Of a DNA stretch of 64,000 nucleotides, positions 1 to 8,691 are shown piece after piece. The notes beneath the pieces are model-generated. The model saw only the letters and a list, made by a program, of their open reading frames with translations. It did no database searches and was not told the DNA's origin. The position numbers and the translations under genes were made by a program. The stretch's first letter is position 1, and every line of letters begins with the position of its first letter. Source of the DNA: Microbacterium pygmaeum. GTDB lineage: Bacteria > Actinomycetota > Actinomycetes > Actinomycetales > Microbacteriaceae. The DNA is taken from the NCBI RefSeq assembly GCF_900100885.1, contig NZ_LT629692.1:744001-808000 (forward strand). Reading direction: 5' to 3'.

Positions 1-148
1 CTGTGACATGTCGAACCTTTCGTGACGTCATTGTCGCCGGCAGCTACAGCCGGCTCGGCCCTCGGGGCCGCAGTTGACACTGTCGCACCATCTGCATGAT
101 TCAGACATAACCATCCGTTATGTGCGGCGGTACGATCACTGATCCGTT
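1..148. other. Left edge, no complete gene
   Basis: No complete gene is visible. A + strand frame open from the window edge stops at 75-77 (TGA); up to 24 residues could be the tail of an upstream gene, but they are too short to identify. GC-rich self-complementary stretches at 39-70 (GCCGGC-N7-GCCGGC and CGGCC/GGCCG) could form hairpins. TTGACA at 74-79 looks like a -35 box, but no convincing -10 follows. TGATTCAGAC at 97-106 recurs at 13925 and 60572, both of which are promoter regions. Confidence 0.3.
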
Positions 149-1054
149 TCAACCGTCGGTCGTCTCCAGCGTCCCGGCCGCCTCCACCGCGACACTGCGG
201 AGCCAGCGGTGTGCCGGGTCGTGTTCGTGCACCGGGTGCCACCACATCGTCTCGGTGATCCGTCCGAGCGCGAAGGGCGGTTCGGCGACCCTGACTGATG
301 CCGTCGCGGTGAGGCTCGCGACGCGCCTGGGCATGAGACCGATCCGGTCAGTACCGACCACGAGATGCGGCACCGCGAGGAAGTCCTCGGTGATGATCGA
401 TGCCCGGGGTTCGACTCCCGACTGGTTGAGGTGATGCAGGACGGAAATGACGGGTGTCCGCGGATGGTACGGCATGACCCATGGGCGTTCGCTCATGTCC
501 TGCAGGCTCAAGCCCGGTGGCGAGGTCGGATCGACGGACACCACGCATGCCCAGTCATCGCTGTAGAGATCGAGGTGAGGAACGTCGGTGAGGATCCCCT
601 GCGGCAGGACGACGGCGTCGACGGTCGGCAGCCATTCGAGGGTGGGTGCGATGAGGCGAGCCGTGCTGTGCTGGAAGCTGACCCGCACATGCGGCGCGCG
701 GTACCCGATCAAGTCGGCCAGGGCGCGGCCGAAGATGGGCAGTTGCGCGTCGGACATCACGATCGTGAAGTTCCGCTCCGACGTCTCGGGCGCGAATGTC
801 GGCCGCGTGTCGAACACGCGGTCGGTCCACGCCAGCGCGTGGCCGGTTGATTCGAGCAGGCGCTCGGCCACCGGGGTGAGGGTGTAGCTGTTGCCCTGAC
901 GCACGAGCAGCTCATCGCCGAAATGTCGGCGGAGTCGCCCGAGCGAGATGCTCAGAGTCGGCTGGCTCAGCCCGAGCCGCGCCGCCGCCCGACTCACACC
1001 ACGCTCCTCGAGCAGCGCATTCAATGACACGAGCAGATTCAGGTCCAGACCCAC
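149..1054 (-). CDS. LysR-family transcriptional regulator
   Basis: A 301-residue LysR-type regulator with a winged-helix DNA-binding domain at about residues 3-62 and a substrate-binding-like effector domain after about residue 90. I chose the GTG at 1054 because AAAGGA ends six bases upstream; the longer reading from TTG at 1084 would run through the palindrome 1071-1085. It diverges from the FAD monooxygenase gene at 1176, the usual LysR arrangement, so it probably controls that operon. The C-terminal motif WWHPVHxxDPxHxWxRS is shared with the LysR gene at 10484-11488, so the two are paralogues. The inducer is not evident; an aromatic or flavonoid intermediate is a guess from context. Confidence 0.9.
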   Translation of the reverse strand: MGLDLNLLVSLNALLEERGVSRAAARLGLSQPTLSISLGRLRRHFGDELLVRQGNSYTLTPVAERLLESTGHALAWTDRVFDTRPTFAPETSERNFTIVMSDAQLPIFGRALADLIGYRAPHVRVSFQHSTARLIAPTLEWLPTVDAVVLPQGILTDVPHLDLYSDDWACVVSVDPTSPPGLSLQDMSERPWVMPYHPRTPVISVLHHLNQSGVEPRASIITEDFLAVPHLVVGTDRIGLMPRRVASLTATASVRVAEPPFALGRITETMWWHPVHEHDPAHRWLRSVAVEAAGTLETTDG

Positions 1055-1070
1055 GAGCGATCCTTTCGGT

Positions 1071-1085
1071 ATTGCTGATTGCAAT
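1071..1085. promoter_or_regulatory. Probable LysR operator
   Basis: ATTGCTGATTGCAAT has perfect ATTGC/GCAAT arms around five bases and fits the T-N11-A LysR box. It sits just upstream of the regulator start at 1054 and about 90 bases before the divergent gene at 1176. ATTGCTCATT, a near match to its left part, occurs in the leader next to the paralogous LysR gene (about 11536). Confidence 0.5.
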
Positions 1086-1175
1086 GCCGACCATAGTCAA
1101 TCTCTGCTTCCGCAATACTCGATCGCACTTCAAGCTCGGAGGACAAGGGAGCCACGCAGTTCGAAGGAGTCGACG

Positions 1176-2396
1176 ATGTCGTCACTACACGTCCTGATCG
1201 CCGGTGGGGGGATCGGGGGGCTCGCGCTCGCGCAGGGTCTGCGGAAGGCGGGCATCAGTTGCGCGGTGTACGAGAGCACCCCCGAGATCGTGCAGGCGGG
1301 CTACCGGCTGCACATGAACGCGACCGGCGGGAACGCCCTCGAGGAATGCCTGCCCGAGAACCTGTACGAGCTGTATCTGCGCACCTCCCGCCGCACCCCG
1401 CGGCGCGAGATGTTCGTGATGCTCGACCTGCAGGGCGAAGAGCTGGGCACCCGGCCGCACATCGGGCCGCCGAACGACGCCGACCGTCCGCACACCGCGG
1501 TGAACCGGCGGACGCTGCGCCAGATCCTCGCTCTCGGCCTCGACGACGTCCTCCACTTCGGGCGCTCAGCGGTCGGGTTCGACCAGGATGACGAGGGGGT
1601 CGGACTCCACTTCGCGGACGGCACCTCGGTCACCGGCGATGTGCTGGTGGCAGCCGATGGCATCAACTCGCGCATCCGCCGGCAGCTGCTTCCGGAGGTG
1701 GGGATCGTCGATTCGGGCCTGCACGGCATGTGGTCGACTGCTCCGTTGACCGATGAGCTCGCGGCGGCGCTCCCCGAGGCGGTCTTCGACGGCTTCGTCA
1801 TCGTCGATGCGGGTGACGGAACGATCTTCGCCCTCGGCGTCTTCGATCCGCGGACGCCGATCCGCACCGCGGTCGACGAACTCGTTCCGGGGGCGGCGGT
1901 CGACGACGTCGCTCCATACGTGATGGTCACCCACGGCAACGCGTTCGGCGTACCCGTCGACCCGCACTCACAGGGGTTCGTCGGCACCCCGGAAGAGCTG
2001 CATCTGATGATGCGCCGCGACATCGCGGCCGGGCACCGTGGGCTGGTCGAACTGATCGACCGCGTCGACACGCGGACGCTCGCACCGGTGTCGGTGCGGC
2101 ACCTGCAGGTGGCGGAGCCATGGCCCACGACCCGCGTCACGCTGCTCGGCGATGCGATCCACGCGATGCCCCCGAGCATGGGCGCCGGCGCGAACTCCGC
2201 ACTGCGGGATGCTGCAGCCCTCGTCCGCGCCCTTTCGGCGGTCGATCGCGGCGCGGCGTCGGTGCACGACGCGCTTGCCGAGTATGAAGCGGGGATGCGG
2301 GCCGAGGTGTTCCCGATCTTCCGAGCGTCGACCGACCCTCACGCGATCGACACCGACTTCAGGCCCGACGACGTCGACTTCGTCGAGCAGCGATGA
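1176..2396 (+). CDS. FAD-dependent aromatic monooxygenase
   Basis: A 406-residue group A flavoprotein monooxygenase (PF01494 type). Visible are the N-terminal dinucleotide fold GGGIGGLALAQGL near residue 10, the AADG motif in mid-protein, and the FAD ribityl-binding motif LLGDAIHAMPPSMGAGAN with Asp326. Such enzymes hydroxylate aromatic rings using NAD(P)H and O2. The ATG at 1176 follows GAAGGAG; in-frame upstream codons would run into the divergent LysR gene. It is the first gene of the operon; the next gene follows within 35 bases. Flavonoid-derived phenols are the likely substrate from context, but the ring position attacked cannot be told. Confidence 0.85.
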   Translation: MSSLHVLIAGGGIGGLALAQGLRKAGISCAVYESTPEIVQAGYRLHMNATGGNALEECLPENLYELYLRTSRRTPRREMFVMLDLQGEELGTRPHIGPPNDADRPHTAVNRRTLRQILALGLDDVLHFGRSAVGFDQDDEGVGLHFADGTSVTGDVLVAADGINSRIRRQLLPEVGIVDSGLHGMWSTAPLTDELAAALPEAVFDGFVIVDAGDGTIFALGVFDPRTPIRTAVDELVPGAAVDDVAPYVMVTHGNAFGVPVDPHSQGFVGTPEELHLMMRRDIAAGHRGLVELIDRVDTRTLAPVSVRHLQVAEPWPTTRVTLLGDAIHAMPPSMGAGANSALRDAAALVRALSAVDRGAASVHDALAEYEAGMRAEVFPIFRASTDPHAIDTDFRPDDVDFVEQR

Positions 2397-2431
2397 CGCG
2401 CCCCACCGAACCACACGCAGAAGGACGATTC

Positions 2432-3325
2432 ATGCCCATCGAAACCGACCTAGAGTTCCTCGTCTCAGGAAAGGCGCTACGCGGCAAGCTGTTCGTGCCG
2501 GAGGACAGCCCGCAGCCGCCACCTGTCGTGATCCTGCAGGGTGGTCTCGGCGGTCCCGCCGAGTCGAACTGGGGGATGGCGCCCGCGTTCGCTGCCGCGG
2601 GCCTCGCCTGCCTGTCGTACGACCATCGCAACACCGGCTACAGCGACGGCGAGCCGCGGCAGGAGTTCGACCCGTGGCAGCAGTGCCGTGACCTGCGCGA
2701 CATCATCACGCATCTGGCGCTGCGCGATGACGTCGACGCCGGTCGTCTCGGCCTGTGGGGCGTGAGTATCGGCGGCGCGAACTCGATGTTCGTCGCCGCG
2801 ATGGACACCCGCGTCTCGGCGGTGGTCAGCATCATCCCGCCGGTGAGCGGGTGGAGCGCACGGTCGCTGCAGTCACCCGAGACCCTCGCCGAACTCGAGG
2901 CACGTATCCCCGTGGACCGGCTCGCGCAGCTCGAAGGAGCGCCGGCTCAGACGATCCGGCTGCACGGGAAGCCCACGCCGGGCGACCCGGTCATGTTCAG
3001 CGACCAGGAGGGACTCGAGTTCGTCGAGAAGATGATCCACGGGCTGCCCAGTTTCCGGAACGCGATCACGATCTCGACGCTGGATCGCATCTTCGAGATG
3101 GAGGTCACCGCGTACGCCGAGCGGATCACCGCGCCGCTGCTCATGATCCTCGCCACAGAGGATTCGGTGGCGCCCGTCGAGGAAGCCCGGGAAATGTACG
3201 CGCGCATCCCCGAACCGAAAGAGCTGATCGAATTCCCGGGGCAGCACTACGAGATCCTCTCGCAGCACTTCCCGGAGATCATCCAGCGCAGCACGCGCTG
3301 GCTCGCTGACAGGCTCGCCGGCTGA
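2432..3325 (+). CDS. Alpha/beta hydrolase
   Basis: A 297-residue alpha/beta-hydrolase of the dienelactone hydrolase/acetyl-xylan-esterase-like type. The catalytic triad is readable: Ser112 in GVSIGGAN, Asp244 in TEDSVAP and His272 in GQHYEI. The ATG at 2432 is preceded by AGAAGGA at a good distance; an earlier in-frame start at 2393 overlaps the previous stop (ATGA) and would add 13 residues. Between a ring hydroxylase and an exporter, it could cleave an ester or a ring-fission product. The substrate is unknown. Confidence 0.8.
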   Translation: MPIETDLEFLVSGKALRGKLFVPEDSPQPPPVVILQGGLGGPAESNWGMAPAFAAAGLACLSYDHRNTGYSDGEPRQEFDPWQQCRDLRDIITHLALRDDVDAGRLGLWGVSIGGANSMFVAAMDTRVSAVVSIIPPVSGWSARSLQSPETLAELEARIPVDRLAQLEGAPAQTIRLHGKPTPGDPVMFSDQEGLEFVEKMIHGLPSFRNAITISTLDRIFEMEVTAYAERITAPLLMILATEDSVAPVEEAREMYARIPEPKELIEFPGQHYEILSQHFPEIIQRSTRWLADRLAG

Positions 3326-3329
3326 CGCG

Positions 3330-4553
3330 GTGACACGCCCGCTGATGACGTCTCCGACGGCCGCCGCGCGGACGAGCATCAGCTGGTTGCAGCTGTGGAC
3401 GCTCGCCCTCCTGGCGGCAGTGTCACCGCTCGCGACCGGTATGTACCTGGCCGCGATACCGCAGATGCGCGTCGACCTGGCGGCGAGCACGACCGGTGTG
3501 CAACTGACGATCACCGGGTTCCTCGCCGGTCTGGCAGTCGGGCAGCTCGTCATCGGCGCAGTCTCGGACCGCACGGGAAGGCGTGCACCCCTGCTCGTGG
3601 CCGGGGTGGCCTGTGTGCTCGCCTCGGCGGTGTGCGCGCTCGCCCCGACCATCGAAGTGCTCGTGGCGGCGCGATTCGTGCAGGGGTTCGCCGGCGCGGC
3701 CGGCATCGTGCTCGGTCGTGCGATCGTCGCCGACCGAGCGGATGGGACAGACTCCGCTCGGGTCTTCTCCCTGCTGATGACCATCGGTGCGGTGGCGCCC
3801 GTCCTCGCGCCGCTGCTGGGCGGCGCGATCCTGCAGTCGGCCGGGTGGCGAGAGATCTTCTGGGTCCTGACGGGCATCGCCGTCCTGATGCTGGCAGGCT
3901 CCTTCTTCGCGCTGCCGGAGAGTCTTCCCGCGGGGAGGAGGGCGGCATCGTGGCGAGTAACCTGGCGAGACGCGCTGGCCGCGGCATCCCACCGCCCGTA
4001 CCTCGGATACACCCTCTGTCTGGTGTTCTCCTACTCGGTGCTCATCGCGTACGTCACCGGCTCGCCGTTCGTGCTGCAGATCGGGTTCGGGCTGACCCCG
4101 CTGTGGTATGCCGTCGTCTTCGCAGCGAATGCACTCGGTCTGACGCTCGGCTCCCTCCTGAACGCGCGGCTGGTGCGCCGGGTCGCCGCGCGTCGTCTGC
4201 TCTCGGTCGGCGTGGTCGTGCAGCTGAGCGCCTCCGGAGCGCTGCTGTTGCTGGCCGCGGCAGACCTGGCGGGTCTGCCTGTGGTGCTGGTCCTGCTCTG
4301 GGTGTCGGTCACCGCGCTGGGTTTCATCGCCGCCAATGCCACCTCGCTCGCGCTCGGCGAGCTATCCCGTGGGCTCGGCGCGGCCTCCGCCCTGCTCGGT
4401 GCCGCCCAGTTCGGGGTCGCGGCCCTGGCCGCTCCGCTGGTCGGTATCGGCGGCGAGGTGAGTACGAGATCCGTGGCCCTGGTCATGACGATCGCCGGGA
4501 CGCTCGGGCTCGCATCCCTCGTCATCTTGACACGCACGACGTCTGCGCGCTGA
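3330..4553 (+). CDS. MFS transporter, Bcr/CflA-like
   Basis: A 407-residue, about 12-helix major facilitator of the DHA1 (Bcr/CflA) type, in the inner membrane. The loop between helices 2 and 3 carries the motif-A-like GAVSDRTGRR. This subfamily mostly exports small hydrophobic compounds by proton antiport, so it may export toxic phenolic intermediates; import of an aglycone cannot be excluded. The GTG at 3330 lies four bases after the hydrolase stop; an ATG at 3345 is an alternative. Neither has a clear Shine-Dalgarno sequence, so translational coupling is likely. Confidence 0.8.
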   Translation: MTRPLMTSPTAAARTSISWLQLWTLALLAAVSPLATGMYLAAIPQMRVDLAASTTGVQLTITGFLAGLAVGQLVIGAVSDRTGRRAPLLVAGVACVLASAVCALAPTIEVLVAARFVQGFAGAAGIVLGRAIVADRADGTDSARVFSLLMTIGAVAPVLAPLLGGAILQSAGWREIFWVLTGIAVLMLAGSFFALPESLPAGRRAASWRVTWRDALAAASHRPYLGYTLCLVFSYSVLIAYVTGSPFVLQIGFGLTPLWYAVVFAANALGLTLGSLLNARLVRRVAARRLLSVGVVVQLSASGALLLLAAADLAGLPVVLVLLWVSVTALGFIAANATSLALGELSRGLGAASALLGAAQFGVAALAAPLVGIGGEVSTRSVALVMTIAGTLGLASLVILTRTTSAR

Positions 4554-4650
4554 TCCACGTCATCGGTGCTGGCTATGTGCGTCCCGAGCCAACCTGGCGC
4601 ATAGTCGAAACGCCCTCCCACTCATCCGTAACCCTGACATCGGAGTTCCC

Positions 4651-7467
4651 GTGACGAAACTCGGCCACCTCCTCGTCGAGCAGCTCGATCGACCAGGAGG
4701 CCTGTGGACCGCGCGTCCGCGCTTCTCGTGGCAGATCACCCAGACGACCGATACCGACGTGATCCAGACCGCCTACGAGCTCGAGGTCGAGCGCGCGGAC
4801 GAGCCCGGCACCGCGCTGCGGACCGGCCGCGTCGAATCGCGCGAGTCTGTCCTGGTCGAGCTGGCCGGCTTCGAAGCGCGGTCGGCGACGACCTACCGCT
4901 GGCGGGTACGCTGCTGGACGAACACGTCCGCCGAGCCGACGGACTGGGCCGAGTCGACCTTCGAGACGACCCTCCTGCATCCCGAGGACTGGCACGCGCG
5001 CTGGGTCGTCCCCGAGCAGACCCCCGTGCGCAAGGACGGTGCGGCGAACTTCCAGGAGCTCTTCAGTCTCCACATCGACACGCCGCCCGAGGATCGCCTG
5101 CTGCCCGCCCCGTACCTCCGGCAGCCGTTCCACCTCGATGAAGCGCCGATCCGAGCGCGCCTGTACGCCACCGCCCACGGGATCTACCAGGCGGAGATCA
5201 ACGGTACGCCGGTCTCGGACGAGCTCTTCGCCCCGGGAGTGGAGAGCTACCACGTGCACCTGTCGTTCCAAGCCTACGACGTGACCGACCGGCTCTCCGC
5301 CGGGCAGAACGTGCTGGGCGTCGTGCTCTCGGACGGCTGGTACGCCGGGCGCGTCGGCATCCTCGGGGCCAGCCGCAACTACGGTGACACGCTGAAAGCG
5401 ATCTGGCAGCTGGAGCTCGCGTTCGCCGACGGATCCACCCGGACGATCGTCTCGGACGACTCGGCGCGGTCGTCCACAGATGGACCGATCCGGTACGCCG
5501 ACCTCGCGGTCGGCGAGGGCTACGACGCACGCATCGACTGGGATGGCTGGAGTCGGGCGGGTTTCGACGACTCGACCTGGACCCCTGTCGTCGAGGTCGA
5601 GCTCGAGCAGTCGCTCGTGCCGTTCGTCGGGGAGCCTGTGCGGCGTGTGCTGGAAGTGCCCGCGATCGAGATCATCCGGACCCCTGCGGGCGAGAACGTC
5701 GTGGACTTCGGACAGGTCATCGCCGGCCGCGTGCGCTTCCGGGTGCGAGGCGATCGTGGCCAGACCGTGCGGCTCGAGCACTCCGAGGTGCTCGACCAGC
5801 ACGGGAACTACTTCAACAACATCGTCGGCCCCAACAAAGACCAGACCGACGTATACACGCTGGCGGGAGATCCCGCCGGCGAGACGTGGGAGCCGCTGTT
5901 CACCTTCCATGGGTTCCGCTTCGCGCGCTTGACCGGGTTCGGCGCCGACGCGTCCGCTGAAGACTTCGTGGCGGTCGTCACCGCATCCGATCTTCCCGTC
6001 ATCGGCGAGTTCGCGTGCTCCGACGAGCGGCTGAACCGTCTGCACGCCAACGTGCGCTGGAGTCAACGAGGCAACTTCCTCTCCATCCCCACCGACTGCC
6101 CGCAACGCGAGCGCTACGGCTGGACGGGAGATCTGCAGGTGTTCGCGCCGACCGCGGCGACCAACATGTCGGTCGGCCCGTTCCTGTCGCGCTGGCTGAG
6201 GATCGTGCGCGACGACCAGCTTCCGGACGGCCGCATCATGAACATCTCACCCAACCCGCCGCAACTGGACTACCTCATGCAGGGGCCGCCGCCCTCGTAC
6301 GACGACCCGATGATGCTGCTGGCCTCTTCCGCCGGCTGGGGAGATGCCGTCGCAATCGCGCCGCTAGTGCTGTTCGAGCACTTCGCCGATCGTCGCGTGA
6401 TCGAGGAGAACTACCCGGCCATGGTCGCATGGGCGCAATACCAGATCGACAGCGCGACCTCGGGGCTGCCCCCGCGGCTGGTCGGCAGCGATCTCACTCC
6501 CGCCGAACGCCATCGGCAGAGCCTGCTCTGGAACAACGAGCCCAACTTCGGCGACTGGCTCGCCCCCAGCACCCTTCGGGGACCGGAGGGATCGCAGATG
6601 AACGCGCCGCGGCGCACCGGCGAGGTGTTCGGATCCATCTATCACGGTCGTCTCATGGACGTGATGGCAGAAGTCGCCGGCATCCTCGGGCACTCCGAGG
6701 ATGCCGAGCGATACGCCGCGCGTGCGCGGGGCGCGCGGGAAGCGTTCGCGGTCGAGTACATCGACGAGAGCGGGCGCATCCCCGGCGACCTGCAGGGCTC
6801 CTACGTGATCGCACTCGCCTGCGGCTTCGTGCCCGACCGGCTGCGGACGCTCGTCGTGGACAACCTCGTCCAGCTCATCCACGACGCGGGCGACCACCTC
6901 GACACCGGGTTCCTCTCGGTCGCGTTCCTCTTGGATGCACTCTGGGACAACGGGCAGCGCGAGCTCGCCCGCACACTGCTGTTCCAGGACACGGCACCGT
7001 CATGGCTCTACGAAGTGGCGCAGGGCGCGACGACGATCTGGGAGGGCTGGGAGGCGATCGCGCCGGACGGCACTGTCACCGACCTTTCGTTCAACCACTA
7101 CGCGTTCGGCTGCGTCGACGACTGGCTCTACCGTCGGGTCGCCGGCCTGCAGCTGGAAGGGCCCGCATACCGCGAGTCTCTGGTCGAGCCCGATGTGACC
7201 GGTCTCCTGACCTCCGCGGCGGCCAGCATCGAGACGCCCTACGGATGGCTCGCATCGCGGTGGACCAGATCCGAGCACGGCCGCGTGGAACTGTCTGTGC
7301 AGGTGCCTCCCAACACGACCAGCACGATTCGCATTCCGGACGCCGTGCGAAACGTCCGCATCAACGATCGTGCTGTCGGCTCGCCGACCGAACGATCGCT
7401 CGCAGTCGGTTCGGGAACGACGACCATCGTCTTCGACCTCGCCGATCTCGACCGAGAGGAACAGTGA
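4651..7467 (+). CDS. Alpha-L-rhamnosidase, GH78
   Basis: A 938-residue glycoside hydrolase family 78 enzyme releasing terminal alpha-L-rhamnose. N-terminal beta-sandwich domains (Bac_rhamnosid_N-like) precede an (alpha/alpha)6 catalytic domain and a C-terminal beta domain. Catalytic-centre residues follow the family spacing: Asp482, Glu487 and Asp494 in DCPQRERYGWTGD, and Glu798, the expected base, in ATTIWEGW. No signal peptide is visible, so it is probably cytoplasmic and acts on imported glycosides. GTG start at 4651, with a 97-bp spacer upstream containing an imperfect CTATGTGCG/CGCATAG inverted repeat. A paralogue lies at 56582-59359. Confidence 0.92.
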   Translation: MTKLGHLLVEQLDRPGGLWTARPRFSWQITQTTDTDVIQTAYELEVERADEPGTALRTGRVESRESVLVELAGFEARSATTYRWRVRCWTNTSAEPTDWAESTFETTLLHPEDWHARWVVPEQTPVRKDGAANFQELFSLHIDTPPEDRLLPAPYLRQPFHLDEAPIRARLYATAHGIYQAEINGTPVSDELFAPGVESYHVHLSFQAYDVTDRLSAGQNVLGVVLSDGWYAGRVGILGASRNYGDTLKAIWQLELAFADGSTRTIVSDDSARSSTDGPIRYADLAVGEGYDARIDWDGWSRAGFDDSTWTPVVEVELEQSLVPFVGEPVRRVLEVPAIEIIRTPAGENVVDFGQVIAGRVRFRVRGDRGQTVRLEHSEVLDQHGNYFNNIVGPNKDQTDVYTLAGDPAGETWEPLFTFHGFRFARLTGFGADASAEDFVAVVTASDLPVIGEFACSDERLNRLHANVRWSQRGNFLSIPTDCPQRERYGWTGDLQVFAPTAATNMSVGPFLSRWLRIVRDDQLPDGRIMNISPNPPQLDYLMQGPPPSYDDPMMLLASSAGWGDAVAIAPLVLFEHFADRRVIEENYPAMVAWAQYQIDSATSGLPPRLVGSDLTPAERHRQSLLWNNEPNFGDWLAPSTLRGPEGSQMNAPRRTGEVFGSIYHGRLMDVMAEVAGILGHSEDAERYAARARGAREAFAVEYIDESGRIPGDLQGSYVIALACGFVPDRLRTLVVDNLVQLIHDAGDHLDTGFLSVAFLLDALWDNGQRELARTLLFQDTAPSWLYEVAQGATTIWEGWEAIAPDGTVTDLSFNHYAFGCVDDWLYRRVAGLQLEGPAYRESLVEPDVTGLLTSAAASIETPYGWLASRWTRSEHGRVELSVQVPPNTTSTIRIPDAVRNVRINDRAVGSPTERSLAVGSGTTTIVFDLADLDREEQ

Positions 7468-7469
7468 AC

Positions 7470-8603
7470 ATGTCGACACCATTGATGACGGATGCCGCGG
7501 AACTGCTGGACATCGAAGAGGTCCGCGAGGCGGCGGAGCACGTGATGCCAGAGGCGTACCGGGACTTCGTGAACAACCGGGGGATGGACAAGACCCTGCG
7601 GGATGACATCAGCGCGTGGAACGCGATGCATCTGCGGCCCCGCGCACTCGTCGACGTCCACGACATCGACACATCTGTGAGCATCCTCGGCTCACGCATC
7701 TCGATGCCGATCATCACCGCGCCGTTCGTCGGATCGAGCTTCGTGGATCCGGAGGGTGAGATCGCGACCGCCCGTGGCGCGATGGCCGCCGGCACGATCA
7801 CGACGCTGAGCATGAACGGTTCTCGCACGCCGGAGCAGGTGGGCGACGTCGCGGCCGGCTTCTACTGGCAGCAGCTGTACTTCGTGCGGGACCGCGACGT
7901 CGTGCGCGATGTCGTCGCACGGGCCGTCGCCTCCGGTGCGTCGGCGCTGTGCCTGACGGTCGACCTCCCGGTCATGCCGTCGTTTCCGCGGCCCATGAGG
8001 GACGCGATGGGCGCGCTCTTCGAACGGTGGGGTGAAGAGGAGCACATGATGTACGCGGTGCGCGACTACCGTGACAAGCCGTTCGGCGCCACCTTCCCCA
8101 ACCCCGGCATCACCTGGGCCGATCTCGAATGGGTGCGTGGGCTCTCCGATCTCCCGCTGATCCTCAAGGGCGTCATCCGCCCCGAGGATGCCGTCCTCGC
8201 GCGCGATCACGGTGCCGCCGCCGTCATCGTGTCCAACCATGCGGGACAGGGGCTTCGCGCCTCGCAACCGGTTGCTCACGCGCTGCCCGGCATCGTCGCC
8301 GCGGTCGGGTCGGACATCGAGGTCTACGCCGACAGCGGCATCCGGACCGGTGCGGACGTGCTGCGCGCCCTCGCCCTCGGCGCGCGGAGTGTGCTCATCG
8401 GCCGCCCGACGCTCTGGGGGCTCGCCGCCGCAGGAGCAGCCGGCGTGGAGCGCGTTCTGCAGATCCTGCAGGCCGAGCTCGCCGAGGTGATGGCCATCAC
8501 CGGCGCCGCGCGCATCGGCGACGTCGACCGGTCGGTTCTCGGCGGGGGCGCGGCGGTCACCGAGCCCTCGAACCCGGCTTATACCGCATATCGCTACTAC
8601 TAA
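7470..8603 (+). CDS. FMN-dependent 2-hydroxyacid oxidoreductase, atypical
   Basis: A 377-residue TIM-barrel flavoprotein of the glycolate oxidase/lactate dehydrogenase (LldD) family. It keeps the catalytic His257 in SNHAG and the C-terminal GIRTGADVLRALALGA FMN-phosphate region. Two substrate-binding features differ: the family SNHGxRQLD motif reads SNHAGQGL, so the carboxylate-binding Arg is Gln260, and the VDTPRxGxR segment reads VDLPVMPSFPR. The substrate may therefore not be simple L-lactate. The ATG at 7470 lies nine bases after AGAGGA and two bases after the rhamnosidase stop; GTG at 7464 is an alternative. Co-transcription with a rhamnosidase suggests a role in rhamnose or lactate handling, or oxidation of a sugar-derived hydroxyacid. 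Confidence 0.8.
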   Translation: MSTPLMTDAAELLDIEEVREAAEHVMPEAYRDFVNNRGMDKTLRDDISAWNAMHLRPRALVDVHDIDTSVSILGSRISMPIITAPFVGSSFVDPEGEIATARGAMAAGTITTLSMNGSRTPEQVGDVAAGFYWQQLYFVRDRDVVRDVVARAVASGASALCLTVDLPVMPSFPRPMRDAMGALFERWGEEEHMMYAVRDYRDKPFGATFPNPGITWADLEWVRGLSDLPLILKGVIRPEDAVLARDHGAAAVIVSNHAGQGLRASQPVAHALPGIVAAVGSDIEVYADSGIRTGADVLRALALGARSVLIGRPTLWGLAAAGAAGVERVLQILQAELAEVMAITGAARIGDVDRSVLGGGAAVTEPSNPAYTAYRYY

Positions 8604-8691
8604 TGTGTGATTTCGACGCAAGCGTGTGATGCTGGTTGCGGGCGCTCCACCACACCAGACCGGGCGCCGTGACGACGAGGTCAGAGAGCAG

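Noticed and set aside
74..102. Promoter TTGACA with TGATTC at 17 bp
   Set aside because: The -10 is poor and the + strand has no gene before the convergent LysR; kept only as a repeated sequence element.
4570..4612. CTATGTGCG/CGCATAG inverted repeat as riboswitch or attenuator
   Set aside because: The stem is short and imperfect; at best a weak operator.
4573..6105. 510-residue minus-strand open frame
   Set aside because: Antisense to the GH78 rhamnosidase. Composition (Arg/Asp/Val/Gly-rich) is typical of a shadow frame.
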